The notes under the pieces were generated by a model. The model did no database searches, was not told the origin of the DNA, and was given only the letters and a program-made list of their open reading frames with translations. Both the position numbers and the translations under genes were made by a program. Positions 12,680 through 20,398 of a stretch of DNA of 22,004 nucleotides are shown here, in pieces; position 1 is the stretch's first letter; every line of letters starts with the position of its first letter. Source of the stretch: CALVGQ01 sp964368495 (lineage in GTDB: Bacteria > Bacillota_I > Bacilli_A > Erysipelotrichales > Erysipelotrichaceae); contig CAYJAJ010000026.1 in the NCBI GenBank assembly GCA_964368495.1, positions 1 through 22,004 of the forward strand. Reading direction: 5' to 3'.

Positions 12680-14188
12680 ATGCTTGTTGAAATGAAGGGT
12701 ATTGTAATGGACTTCGGCCCTGTACGCGCTGTAAATAATGTTGATTTTAATATCAACACAAAAGATATCATCGGTTTACTAGGTGAGAATGGTGCTGGAA
12801 AATCTACTTTAATGAACATTCTTGCAGGTGCATTACAGCCAACAAAAGGTGAAATATTTATTAATGGTCAGAAGGTGAATATTGCGAATGCGCATATTGC
12901 AAGCAAGTATGGAATTCGTTTCATTCATCAGGAATTAAATCTATGTAATGAATTAAGTGTTGTCGAGAATATGTTTTTAGCACAAGAAATCACAAAAAAT
13001 GGATTAACTCAAACAGATGAAATGATAAAACGATGCATGGAAGTGTTTGAAAGAATGAATATTGATATTAATCCAACTAGTTATGTAGGTGACTTAAATG
13101 CTGCTGAAAAACAATTAATTGAAATAGCAAAATCATTATTATTTAAGTCTGAGTTAATCATTATGGATGAACCAACTACAGCCTTATCTACAAATGAAAT
13201 TGAAAGTTTGTTCAATATCATGAGACAGTTAAGCGATGAAGGGGTAAGTTTTATTTTTATTTCTCATAAAATGCCTGAATTATTCGCTATTTGTAAAACT
13301 TATTTTATTATGCGAGATGGAAACTATATATCAAGTGGTAATTTCAGTGAAATAGTTGAAAGTGAAATTACTGAAATGATGATAGGTCATACTTTAGCTG
13401 AGGACTCATTTGACAACAAAGAGAATGTTAGTCAAGATGAAATTACCTTGTCTGTTCGTAATCTCTCTAGTAAGTTGTTTCATGATATTAATTTTGACTT
13501 ACGAAAAGGTGAGATTCTAGCAATTACTGGATTACAAGGATCAGGACGCGAAGCTATTGCAGATGCATTATTTGGTGCGGAATCTTACACAGGAAAAATC
13601 CTTATTAATAACCAAGAAATTAAGAAAAATTCTAAAATTATTTCCTTTATGAAACGAGGTGTGGCTTTAGTACCTCGTATGCGTAAAGAAAGAGGAATTT
13701 TCAACGATTTGTCTATCTATGATAATTTATCAATGGCATTTTTTAACACAAAACTAAAAAAACCATTAATAAGTAGTAAAGAAGAACATGATAGATTTGT
13801 ACGTCAAAAAGATAAGATGAAAATTAAAGTTGGCAATCCAAACAACCCGATTACCTCCTTATCAGGTGGTAATCAACAAAAGGTTATATTGGGCCGTTGG
13901 TTAGAAGCTGATGCACAAATCATGTTGTTTGATAATCCTACACAAGGTATAGATGTTGGTGCTAAGTTTGAAATTTATCACTTAATATTAGAATTAGCAA
14001 GGCAAGGCAAGTCCATTATTGTATTTAGTGCTGAATTTCCTGAAATATACAAGGTTGCTGACCGTTGCCTAGTACTTTATAAAGGAGATATCATGGCTGA
14101 ATTGGATCGTGAACATTTAAATGAAAAAGATATTATGCTGTATTCAACTGGAAGCAGCGAGGAGGGGATAGAACATGCAACTATTTAA
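12680..14188 (+). CDS. Sugar ABC transporter ATPase with two ABC domains (RbsA/MglA-like)
   Basis: This 502-residue protein has the fused double-ATPase form of ribose/galactose (CUT2) importers. The first domain has Walker A GENGAGKS (35-42), a signature that reads LNAAE (139-143) instead of LSGGQ, and Walker B IIMDEP (160-165). The second has a degenerate P-loop GLQGSGREAI (284-293) without the usual lysine, a good signature LSGGNQQKV (394-402), and LFDNPTQGIDVGAK (416-429), where asparagine (N419) replaces the catalytic glutamate. A degenerate second P-loop is normal for RbsA-type proteins; the composite of site 1 Walker A/B with signature 2 looks intact. It powers uptake through the permease encoded next, whose gene overlaps its end by 14 bases. 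An AAAGGAG site precedes the ATG, just after the stem-loop. Confidence 0.95.
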   Translation: MLVEMKGIVMDFGPVRAVNNVDFNINTKDIIGLLGENGAGKSTLMNILAGALQPTKGEIFINGQKVNIANAHIASKYGIRFIHQELNLCNELSVVENMFLAQEITKNGLTQTDEMIKRCMEVFERMNIDINPTSYVGDLNAAEKQLIEIAKSLLFKSELIIMDEPTTALSTNEIESLFNIMRQLSDEGVSFIFISHKMPELFAICKTYFIMRDGNYISSGNFSEIVESEITEMMIGHTLAEDSFDNKENVSQDEITLSVRNLSSKLFHDINFDLRKGEILAITGLQGSGREAIADALFGAESYTGKILINNQEIKKNSKIISFMKRGVALVPRMRKERGIFNDLSIYDNLSMAFFNTKLKKPLISSKEEHDRFVRQKDKMKIKVGNPNNPITSLSGGNQQKVILGRWLEADAQIMLFDNPTQGIDVGAKFEIYHLILELARQGKSIIVFSAEFPEIYKVADRCLVLYKGDIMAELDREHLNEKDIMLYSTGSSEEGIEHATI

Positions 14189-15170
14189 ATCATTTCAAGG
14201 TTTAACACCTAAAGAAGTTGGTAGAAAAATAGTACAAGATTATAGTTACTGGCTTTCATTTTTCTTACTTATTATTATCGCTGCAACGATGAATGAGAAT
14301 TTCTTTACTTGGAACAATATATCAAACATTTTTGTACAAAGTACAATGATTGGTATTATTGCAATGGGTATGAGTATGGTTATCTCTGCAGGGCAAATTG
14401 ATATTTCTGTAGGTTCACAAGTTGCAATACTTGGTGGTTTCGGTATTGTTGTCTTAAATGCAACTCATAATGTATTGATTATGTTGATATTTTGTTTAAT
14501 CGGTGGAGCTATTATAGGAACAATCAATGGGCTTTTAGTTTCTAAAGGGAATTTGCCTGCCATGATAGCAACGCTTGCAATGCAAACAGCTTGCCGTTCT
14601 ATCATTAACTTCTATGGTCAAGGTGGGCCTTTTACAGTTGACAGTGAAATTTATGATAGTTTTAGGCAAATTGCATCTGGCGGATTTTTTATTGGTGATA
14701 TTAAAATTCCTTATATGATGATTATTTTCATTATTGTTTCTATAATCTTTAATGTAATTATGAAAAGAACAAAACTTGGTAAACACATTTATGCAATCGG
14801 TAGTAATGAAACTTCTGCACGACTTGCTGGAATTAACGTCGATATGATTAAAACTTCAGTATTTACTATCACCGGTATGATGTGTGGTCTTGCTTCTGTT
14901 CTTTATGCTTCACGTCTAACTGCTGTTGCCTCTGCAAATGCTGCCGTAGGATACGAAATGGAAGCAATCGCAGCTGTTGCAATCGGTGGTACTTCGATGA
15001 GTGGTGGTAAAGGTAAAATCATGGGTACTTTCTTAGGTGTGTTAATGTTTAAAATCATTAGTAACATTTTAACAAGTGCTGATGTTTCATCATTCCTAAA
15101 TGGCGCAATTAGTGGCTCAATTATTGTCATTGCAGTACTTCTTCAAAACTTACAAAACAGAAAAAAATAA
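14175..15170 (+). CDS. Sugar ABC transporter permease (RbsC-like)
   Basis: This 331-residue membrane protein is the permease of a ribose-type (BPD_transp_2) importer. It has about eight to ten hydrophobic helices. Hallmarks are MGMSMVISAGQIDISVGSQVA (about 67-87), NGLLVSKGNLPAMIATLAM, the cytoplasmic KHIYAIGSNETSARLAGINV coupling loop that contacts the ATPase, and IAAVAIGGTSMSGGKGKIMG. As a CUT2-type permease it would act as a homodimer with the double ATPase. The start codon lies inside the ATPase gene behind a strong GAGGAGGGGA site, which couples the two. The oxidoreductase gene begins 14 bases after its stop. Its substrate must be the ligand of the lipoprotein. Confidence 0.94.
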   Translation: MQLFKSFQGLTPKEVGRKIVQDYSYWLSFFLLIIIAATMNENFFTWNNISNIFVQSTMIGIIAMGMSMVISAGQIDISVGSQVAILGGFGIVVLNATHNVLIMLIFCLIGGAIIGTINGLLVSKGNLPAMIATLAMQTACRSIINFYGQGGPFTVDSEIYDSFRQIASGGFFIGDIKIPYMMIIFIIVSIIFNVIMKRTKLGKHIYAIGSNETSARLAGINVDMIKTSVFTITGMMCGLASVLYASRLTAVASANAAVGYEMEAIAAVAIGGTSMSGGKGKIMGTFLGVLMFKIISNILTSADVSSFLNGAISGSIIVIAVLLQNLQNRKK

Positions 15171-15184
15171 ACTAGGAGGACATT

Positions 15185-16228
15185 ATGTTAAAAATCGGAA
15201 TTATTGGTTGTGGAAAAATCACTGAAGTTCGTCATGCTCCAGAATATGCAGATAACAAGGATTGTAAAATTGTTGCTTTTTATGACAATCGTATAGAAAA
15301 AGCTGAAGAAATGGCTAAAGAATACGGGGCAGTTGCCTGTAAAAATCTTGATGAGTTATTAGATATGGATTTGGATGCAGTTAGTGTTTGTGTTGCAAAT
15401 TTTGCACATGCTGATGTTAGTATACAAGCTTTAAACAAAGGGTTACATGTTTTGTGTGAAAAACCCATGGCAACAACTGTTGAAGATTGCGAAGCCATGA
15501 TTGCAGCAGCTAAAAAGAACAATGTTCAATTAATGATTGGACAAAATCAACGTTTTTCTAAAGCTCACGTAAAAGCTCGTGAAATAATTTCATCTGGTGC
15601 TATTGGTGAAGTATTGTCATTTAGAACATGTTTTGGTCATCCTGGTCCTGAAGGATGGACTGGAAATGCAAATTCTTGGTTTTTTGATAAAAAGCAAGCT
15701 CACTTTGGAGCAATGGCAGATTTAGGTGTTCACAAAACTGACTTAATTCACTACTTATTGGATGATGAAATTGTATCTGTTTTCGCACAGATTCGTACAT
15801 TAGATAAAAAATACCCAGATGGTTCTTTAATTAGTGTTGACGATAACTCTTATTGTATTTATGAAACTAAAAAAGGTGCTATAGGAACGATGCATGTAAG
15901 TTGGACTTTTTATGGCAATGAGGATAACTCTACTATAATTTATGGTACTAAAGGTATACTTAAATGCTATTGTGATTCTGATTCATCATTAATATTTGAA
16001 AAAAATGACGGCACTATCGAAAGATTTGAATTAGACAAAATGACTTCCAACAAAGAACAAACAAACAATGGACGTACAAATACTGAAGTTATTGATAATT
16101 TTGTATCTGCAATTGTTAATAAGAAAGAAGTTCCAATAACTGGTTTTAGTGCAAGTAAAGCAATGCGTGTTGTAGTTGCTGCTGAAGAATCTGCAAAAAC
16201 TAACACAATGATTAAAGTTGAATACTAG
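15185..16228 (+). CDS. Gfo/Idh/MocA-family NAD(P)-dependent oxidoreductase
   Basis: This 347-residue enzyme has an N-terminal Rossmann domain with IGIIGCGKIT (4-13) and an acidic-group loop AFYDNR that binds the adenosine ribose. Then comes CEKPMA (91-96), where K93 is the family's catalytic lysine. The C-terminal alpha/beta domain has GQNQRF (119-124) and D179-L-G-V-H183-K-T-D186, the usual metal-free proton-relay positions. Members oxidise or reduce a ring hydroxyl of sugars, inositols and glycosides, including C3 oxidation that opens the way to elimination of the C1 substituent. The gene lies between the permease and a TIM-barrel gene, with an AGGAGG site and tight spacing on both sides. 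The substrate is unknown; a monosaccharide, an anhydrosugar, a small glycoside or an inositol all fit. Confidence 0.94.
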   Translation: MLKIGIIGCGKITEVRHAPEYADNKDCKIVAFYDNRIEKAEEMAKEYGAVACKNLDELLDMDLDAVSVCVANFAHADVSIQALNKGLHVLCEKPMATTVEDCEAMIAAAKKNNVQLMIGQNQRFSKAHVKAREIISSGAIGEVLSFRTCFGHPGPEGWTGNANSWFFDKKQAHFGAMADLGVHKTDLIHYLLDDEIVSVFAQIRTLDKKYPDGSLISVDDNSYCIYETKKGAIGTMHVSWTFYGNEDNSTIIYGTKGILKCYCDSDSSLIFEKNDGTIERFELDKMTSNKEQTNNGRTNTEVIDNFVSAIVNKKEVPITGFSASKAMRVVVAAEESAKTNTMIKVEY

Positions 16229-16239
16229 GAGAAACAAAT

Positions 16240-17229
16240 ATGAAGAGAATGATTTCAATTTGTAGTGGGCAATATGGAGATTTGCCATTAGAAGAGTTAT
16301 GCGAGAAGATGAGTAGTTTTGGCTATGAAGGATTAGAGCTAGCTGTTGCTGCACACATCGATGTTCCTCGGTCTTTAAAAGATGATAATTATGTTAATGA
16401 GGTTAAATCCATGTTAGCTAAATACAATTTAAAAATTAGTGCATTTGGTGCTCATTTGATTGGACAATGTGTTGGGGATAATTTCGATCCAAGATTAAAC
16501 AACTTTGCTCCAAATGAATTACAAAATAAACCAGAAGAAATAAGAAGTTGGGCTATTGAAGCAATGAAGGATGTTGCACGTGCAGCAAAATTATTTGATG
16601 TTAAAGTAGTTACTTGTTTCTTAGGTTCTCCTATTTGGGCTTACTGGTACTCATTTCCTCAAACTACGAAACAAATGGTTGATGATGGATTTAATCGTAT
16701 CAAAGAATTATGGTCACCAATTTTTGATGTATACGATGAATGTGGTGTAAAACTCGCTCTTGAAGTCCATCCTACAGAAATCGCATTTGATTTCTATACT
16801 ACAAAAAAATTATTAGAAACACTGAATTATAGAAAAACCTTAGGTATCAACTTTGATCCAAGTCACTTAGTATGGCAAGGAATGAATCCGGCACTTTTCA
16901 TTCGTGAGTTTGGTGATTTTATTTACAATGTTCATGCCAAAGATGTCAAAGTAAACTTAGATGGTAGATCAAGCATATTAGGATCTCACATTGAATTTGG
17001 AGATACTCGACGTGGATGGAATTTTGTTTCATTAGGACACGGAAATGTTGACTTTGATAACATTACTCGCGAACTAAACCAAATACACTATCAAGGGCCT
17101 ATTGCTGTTGAGTGGGAAGACAGTGGTATGGAAAGATTTGCTGGTGCTAAAGAAGCCTGTGATTATATTAAGAAATGGGATTTTCAACCCTCTAGCATTA
17201 GCTTTGATGCAGCTTTAAAAACTGAATAA
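16240..17229 (+). CDS. Sugar phosphate isomerase/epimerase-like TIM-barrel protein
   Basis: This 329-residue protein belongs to the xylose-isomerase-like TIM-barrel (AP_endonuc_2) superfamily. It has the expected metal-ligand pattern: E175 (ALEVHPTE), D206 (NFDPSHLVWQG), H232 (NVHAKDVK) and E291 (AVEWEDSGM), with H177 and H209 nearby. The FLGSPIWAYWYSFPQ and LGSHIEFGDTRRGWNFVSLGHG segments mark a subgroup I have seen beside Gfo/Idh/MocA enzymes. Known reactions in the superfamily include ketose epimerisation, dehydration and, in 3-keto-glycoside pathways, elimination of the aglycone. Here it follows the oxidoreductase with an 11-base gap and an AGGAGA site, so it probably acts on the oxidised product. 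It is the last gene of the operon and is followed at once by a strong terminator. Confidence 0.93.
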   Translation: MKRMISICSGQYGDLPLEELCEKMSSFGYEGLELAVAAHIDVPRSLKDDNYVNEVKSMLAKYNLKISAFGAHLIGQCVGDNFDPRLNNFAPNELQNKPEEIRSWAIEAMKDVARAAKLFDVKVVTCFLGSPIWAYWYSFPQTTKQMVDDGFNRIKELWSPIFDVYDECGVKLALEVHPTEIAFDFYTTKKLLETLNYRKTLGINFDPSHLVWQGMNPALFIREFGDFIYNVHAKDVKVNLDGRSSILGSHIEFGDTRRGWNFVSLGHGNVDFDNITRELNQIHYQGPIAVEWEDSGMERFAGAKEACDYIKKWDFQPSSISFDAALKTE

Positions 17230-17232
17230 CTA

Positions 17233-17266
17233 AAAAAAGTTTAGTCTGTGCAGACTAAACTTTTTT
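17233..17266. terminator. Strong bidirectional terminator
   Basis: AAAAAAGTTTAGTCTG (17233-17248) and CAGACTAAACTTTTTT (17251-17266) form a perfect 16-pair stem with a TG loop, with T-tracts in both directions. It ends the plus-strand sugar operon and, on the other strand, the ABC exporter gene whose stop codon is at 17279. Confidence 0.95.
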
Positions 17267-17278
17267 CATATATTGTTC

Positions 17279-19009
17279 CTATTCAAATTTCATATTGTAA
17301 AATGATGCATAAATACCATTTTTTGCCAACAATTCTTCATGATTTCCCTCTTCAACAATTCCATCATCAGTAAGCACAATAATCCTTTTTACATTCTTTA
17401 TTGTTGATAAACGATGAACTACAACAAATGTTGTTCGTCCTTTTGAAAGTGCTTCTAGACTATCTTGTACTCCTTTTTCATTTTCGTTATCTAATGCACT
17501 TGTTGCCTCATCAAAAATTAAGATAGGTGGGTTTTTTAAAAAAACTCGCGCAATAGAAATTCTTTGTTTTTGACCTCCAGATAAGTTCACACCACTTTGA
17601 TGTATATTCGTTTGATAACCTTGTGAAAACCCCATAATGAATTCATGTGCATTTGCTTTTTTTGCTGCCTCAATTACTTCCTCATCACTTGCAGATGGGT
17701 TCCCATATCGTATATTATCCATGACAGTTCCCGAAAACATATACAAGTTTTGTTGCACTATTCCGATTGACTCTCTTAATGACTTTACAGTAACATCCTG
17801 TATGTTTTGATTATCGATCAATATTGTTCCATTTTCTATCTCATAAAATCTTGGAAGTAATGCACATAGTGTACTTTTACCTGCACCATTTGGGCCAATA
17901 ATTGCAATATGTTCTCCTTTTTGTACAGTGAAATTAATATTTTTGAGCGCATAATCTAGCTTTTTATTATAACGAAATGACACATTCTTAAATTCAACTT
18001 TGCCTTGTACATTAGCTAAGGGTTTTGCATTCTCTTTATCTCTTATTTTTGGTTTTATTTCGAGTATCTCCATAAATCGATTATAACCGGTCATTCCAAG
18101 TTGATATCTCTCTGTAAATTGAATCATTTTCTCAATTGGCTCTGTAAAATTATTAATATTCAACAGGAATATCAGTAAATTGCCGACAATAATAGTTCCC
18201 GTTGTTATATTGAATGTTCCAAAAACAATAACTATTACTGTAATCAGTAGTGCAAAAATGTTTAACCCCGATTCAAATGTTGCCATAGCTTTGTATGTTT
18301 GTCTTTTACTTTCTACAAAGTTTTCATTATTAATGCTAAATTTTTCGAGTTCACTTTCTTCATTCGTAAATGATTTAACTATTCGAATTCCCAATAAACT
18401 ATCCTCAATACGTGCATTAATTTCACCTGTGCGTTGTTTATTTAATGTGAATGCTTTTCTCATCTTGCTGTTGCAGTATACTGTAAAAAAAATCATTATT
18501 GGTAAGATTGAAAACACAACAAGAGTTAATGTTAAATCTATTCTTACTAATATTACAAATGAACCTATAAAGCGAATTAAAGATATAATGATATCTTCTG
18601 GTCCATGATGATAAAGCTCTGACATGTTTGATAAACCATTTGTTAATCGAGACATCAATACTCCTGTTTGTTGTTTATCATAGAAATCAAAAGATAATTT
18701 TTGATAATGTTCAAATAGTTCTCTACGCATATCTCTTTCCATATATGCACCCATAAGATGTCCTTTGTATGTAATAAAGTAATTGCATACATAATTAATA
18801 ATTGCTAATATAAACATCCCTAGACCAATTACACCGATCTGTTTAAATGAAATAGTCGTTGTTGCTAAAAGATCATTTGTGACATAACGCACACAAAGTG
18901 GAACAAGTAATGAAATCAATGCGACTATAAAAGCACATATCATATCTAAAACAAGTAGTTTTAAATAAGGTTTATAATACGATAATAACTTTTTTGTGTT
19001 TTTACTCAT
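17279..19009 (-). CDS. Half-size ABC exporter (MDR/MsbA-like)
   Basis: This 576-residue protein fuses an ABC exporter membrane domain (six helices, about residues 10-300) to an ATPase domain (about 335-576). The ATPase domain has Walker A GPNGAGKST (372-380), a Q-loop in VQQNLYMFSGT, the signature LSGGQKQR (476-483), Walker B ILIFDEATSALD (496-507) and switch histidine H532. All catalytic residues are present. It would act as a homodimer exporting lipids, peptides or drugs. The start is ATG 19009, with GGAGG eight bases upstream; the in-frame ATGs at 19015 and 19024 lie too close to or on top of that site. The preceding D,D-carboxypeptidase gene ends 37 bases upstream on the same strand, so they may be co-transcribed. 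It ends at the bidirectional terminator. Confidence 0.92.
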   Translation of the reverse strand: MSKNTKKLLSYYKPYLKLLVLDMICAFIVALISLLVPLCVRYVTNDLLATTTISFKQIGVIGLGMFILAIINYVCNYFITYKGHLMGAYMERDMRRELFEHYQKLSFDFYDKQQTGVLMSRLTNGLSNMSELYHHGPEDIIISLIRFIGSFVILVRIDLTLTLVVFSILPIMIFFTVYCNSKMRKAFTLNKQRTGEINARIEDSLLGIRIVKSFTNEESELEKFSINNENFVESKRQTYKAMATFESGLNIFALLITVIVIVFGTFNITTGTIIVGNLLIFLLNINNFTEPIEKMIQFTERYQLGMTGYNRFMEILEIKPKIRDKENAKPLANVQGKVEFKNVSFRYNKKLDYALKNINFTVQKGEHIAIIGPNGAGKSTLCALLPRFYEIENGTILIDNQNIQDVTVKSLRESIGIVQQNLYMFSGTVMDNIRYGNPSASDEEVIEAAKKANAHEFIMGFSQGYQTNIHQSGVNLSGGQKQRISIARVFLKNPPILIFDEATSALDNENEKGVQDSLEALSKGRTTFVVVHRLSTIKNVKRIIVLTDDGIVEEGNHEELLAKNGIYASFYNMKFE

Positions 19010-19046
19010 TTTCATTTCCTCCATTACTATTTGACTTATTTATATA

Positions 19047-20285
19047 CTATTTGCTTGTTTTTTTCATCGTGTAGGCCAGCAAAGCTAGTCCCATAAAAAA
19101 CACACATACGCAAGCACAAAATATCTCGATTGCAAAAATAATTTTGGGTAATACTTGTGTATTGAAACTTAGATCATATTTAACAATATCCTTTTTCATA
19201 TCTAGTTCAGCAACTAAATCTGCTCCCACATAAACTTGTGCAACACAAGCCATTAAATCTGCATCATCTTCTTCACTTATCACATAGTTATAATATATCG
19301 AATCCAACTCTGTTGTTGCATCTAGAATCATCATTAAACTATCTTTTTGGGTAAATGTCACATCTGCCTCTACTTTATCATTATTTAGAACTTGCATTTG
19401 TTGTGTTGTGAAATCTGTTGAATCGATAGTGTGCATTATATAATTTTCGAAACCGTATTCAAACAATGTAACTGCATCTAAGTAACGCTGATCAACTGAT
19501 TCACTGTTCATCACGACTGCGATTAATTCTAAATTGTCTTTTTTTGCTGTGGCAACTAATGTGTATCCTGAGTCTTCAGTCCACCCAGTTTTTCCACCGA
19601 CCGCGTATTCATAGTAATACTCTCCTTGTTTAAGTAGTTCATTTCCTGTTGCAAAATATCTTTGATCACTTTGTTTGTTGGTTGGTTGCATTGTGTATTT
19701 AACAGTTTCAAATATTTTTCTAAACTCATCATTTTGTAGTGCAAAACGAGTTATCATTGCCATATCATAAGCACTTGCATAATGATTTTCATCTGGTAAT
19801 CCATGAGCATTTGAAAAATTCACATTCATTGCTTGCGCATCATAAGCTGTATTTGTCATCAGTTCAGCGAAAGCTTCTTGAGTACCCGCAACATGTTCTG
19901 CTAATACATTTGATGCATCATTTGCACTTGCTAATAAAGTTGCATAACAGGCATCTTCAACAGTAATTTCTTCATCATAATTAAGCCATATATGTGAGCT
20001 TTGTCGATCAATACTATCAATCGCAGTTTCAGAAGCAATCATAACATCGTCATGCTCTTTATTTTCAAGAGCTAAATAAACTGTCATGATTTTTGTGATT
20101 GATGCAGGGTACATTTGTTGAAAGGGATCTTTGGTATATAAAACTACACCTGTTTTTGCGTCAATTAAAACCACTGATTCTGATTGGATATCAAGATTCT
20201 CTTTATTAGTTTCTACTGCTTCAACATCTCTTAAAAAGCCAAAAAACATCATAATTACAATTACTATATTAAATAATTTAAACAT
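19047..20285 (-). CDS. Serine-type D-Ala-D-Ala carboxypeptidase (DacF/PBP5-like)
   Basis: This 412-residue enzyme trims the terminal D-alanine from peptidoglycan stem peptides outside the membrane. An N-terminal hydrophobic signal segment (about residues 1-22) leads into a peptidase S11 domain with S62-I-T-K65 (nucleophile motif), S120-A-N122 and K232-T-G234. A beta-rich PBP5-type C-terminal domain follows, then a C-terminal transmembrane helix (FAIEIFCACVCVFFMGLALLAY) with a short basic tail (MKKTSK) on the cytoplasmic side. Most family members anchor by an amphipathic helix, so this full membrane segment is a variation. I choose ATG 20285, with AGGA eight bases upstream; the in-frame ATG three codons earlier overlaps that site. 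The exporter gene follows after a 37-base gap. Confidence 0.92.
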   Translation of the reverse strand: MFKLFNIVIVIMMFFGFLRDVEAVETNKENLDIQSESVVLIDAKTGVVLYTKDPFQQMYPASITKIMTVYLALENKEHDDVMIASETAIDSIDRQSSHIWLNYDEEITVEDACYATLLASANDASNVLAEHVAGTQEAFAELMTNTAYDAQAMNVNFSNAHGLPDENHYASAYDMAMITRFALQNDEFRKIFETVKYTMQPTNKQSDQRYFATGNELLKQGEYYYEYAVGGKTGWTEDSGYTLVATAKKDNLELIAVVMNSESVDQRYLDAVTLFEYGFENYIMHTIDSTDFTTQQMQVLNNDKVEADVTFTQKDSLMMILDATTELDSIYYNYVISEEDDADLMACVAQVYVGADLVAELDMKKDIVKYDLSFNTQVLPKIIFAIEIFCACVCVFFMGLALLAYTMKKTSK

Positions 20286-20317
20286 TACACTCATCCTAAC
20301 TTATCTTTATATACTCT

Positions 20318-20346
20318 ATAATACAACAAAATCAATATTATTGGAA
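20318..20346 (-). promoter_or_regulatory. Possible promoter of the carboxypeptidase gene
   Basis: On the minus strand TTCCAA (20341-20346), a 17-base spacer and TATTAT (20318-20323) lie between the upstream terminator and the start codon. An overlapping TTGATT with a 16-base spacer to TATATA is an alternative. Some promoter must exist here because a strong terminator lies just upstream. Confidence 0.35.
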
Positions 20347-20370
20347 ATCCTATAAGTTATATTTAATATT

Positions 20371-20396
20371 AAAAAAAGACATACCTGTCTTTTTTC
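20371..20396 (-). terminator. Terminator of the ABC-F gene
   Basis: AAAAAAGACA and TGTCTTTTTT (20372-20381 and 20386-20395) form a ten-pair stem with a four-base loop, starting a few bases after the ABC-F stop codon. On the minus strand it runs into T-rich sequence. It insulates the carboxypeptidase gene downstream. Confidence 0.85.
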
Positions 20397-20398
20397 TC

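Noticed and set aside
18180..18608. 142-codon open frame on the plus strand
   Set aside because: It is antisense to the membrane domain of the ABC exporter and looks like a compositional shadow.
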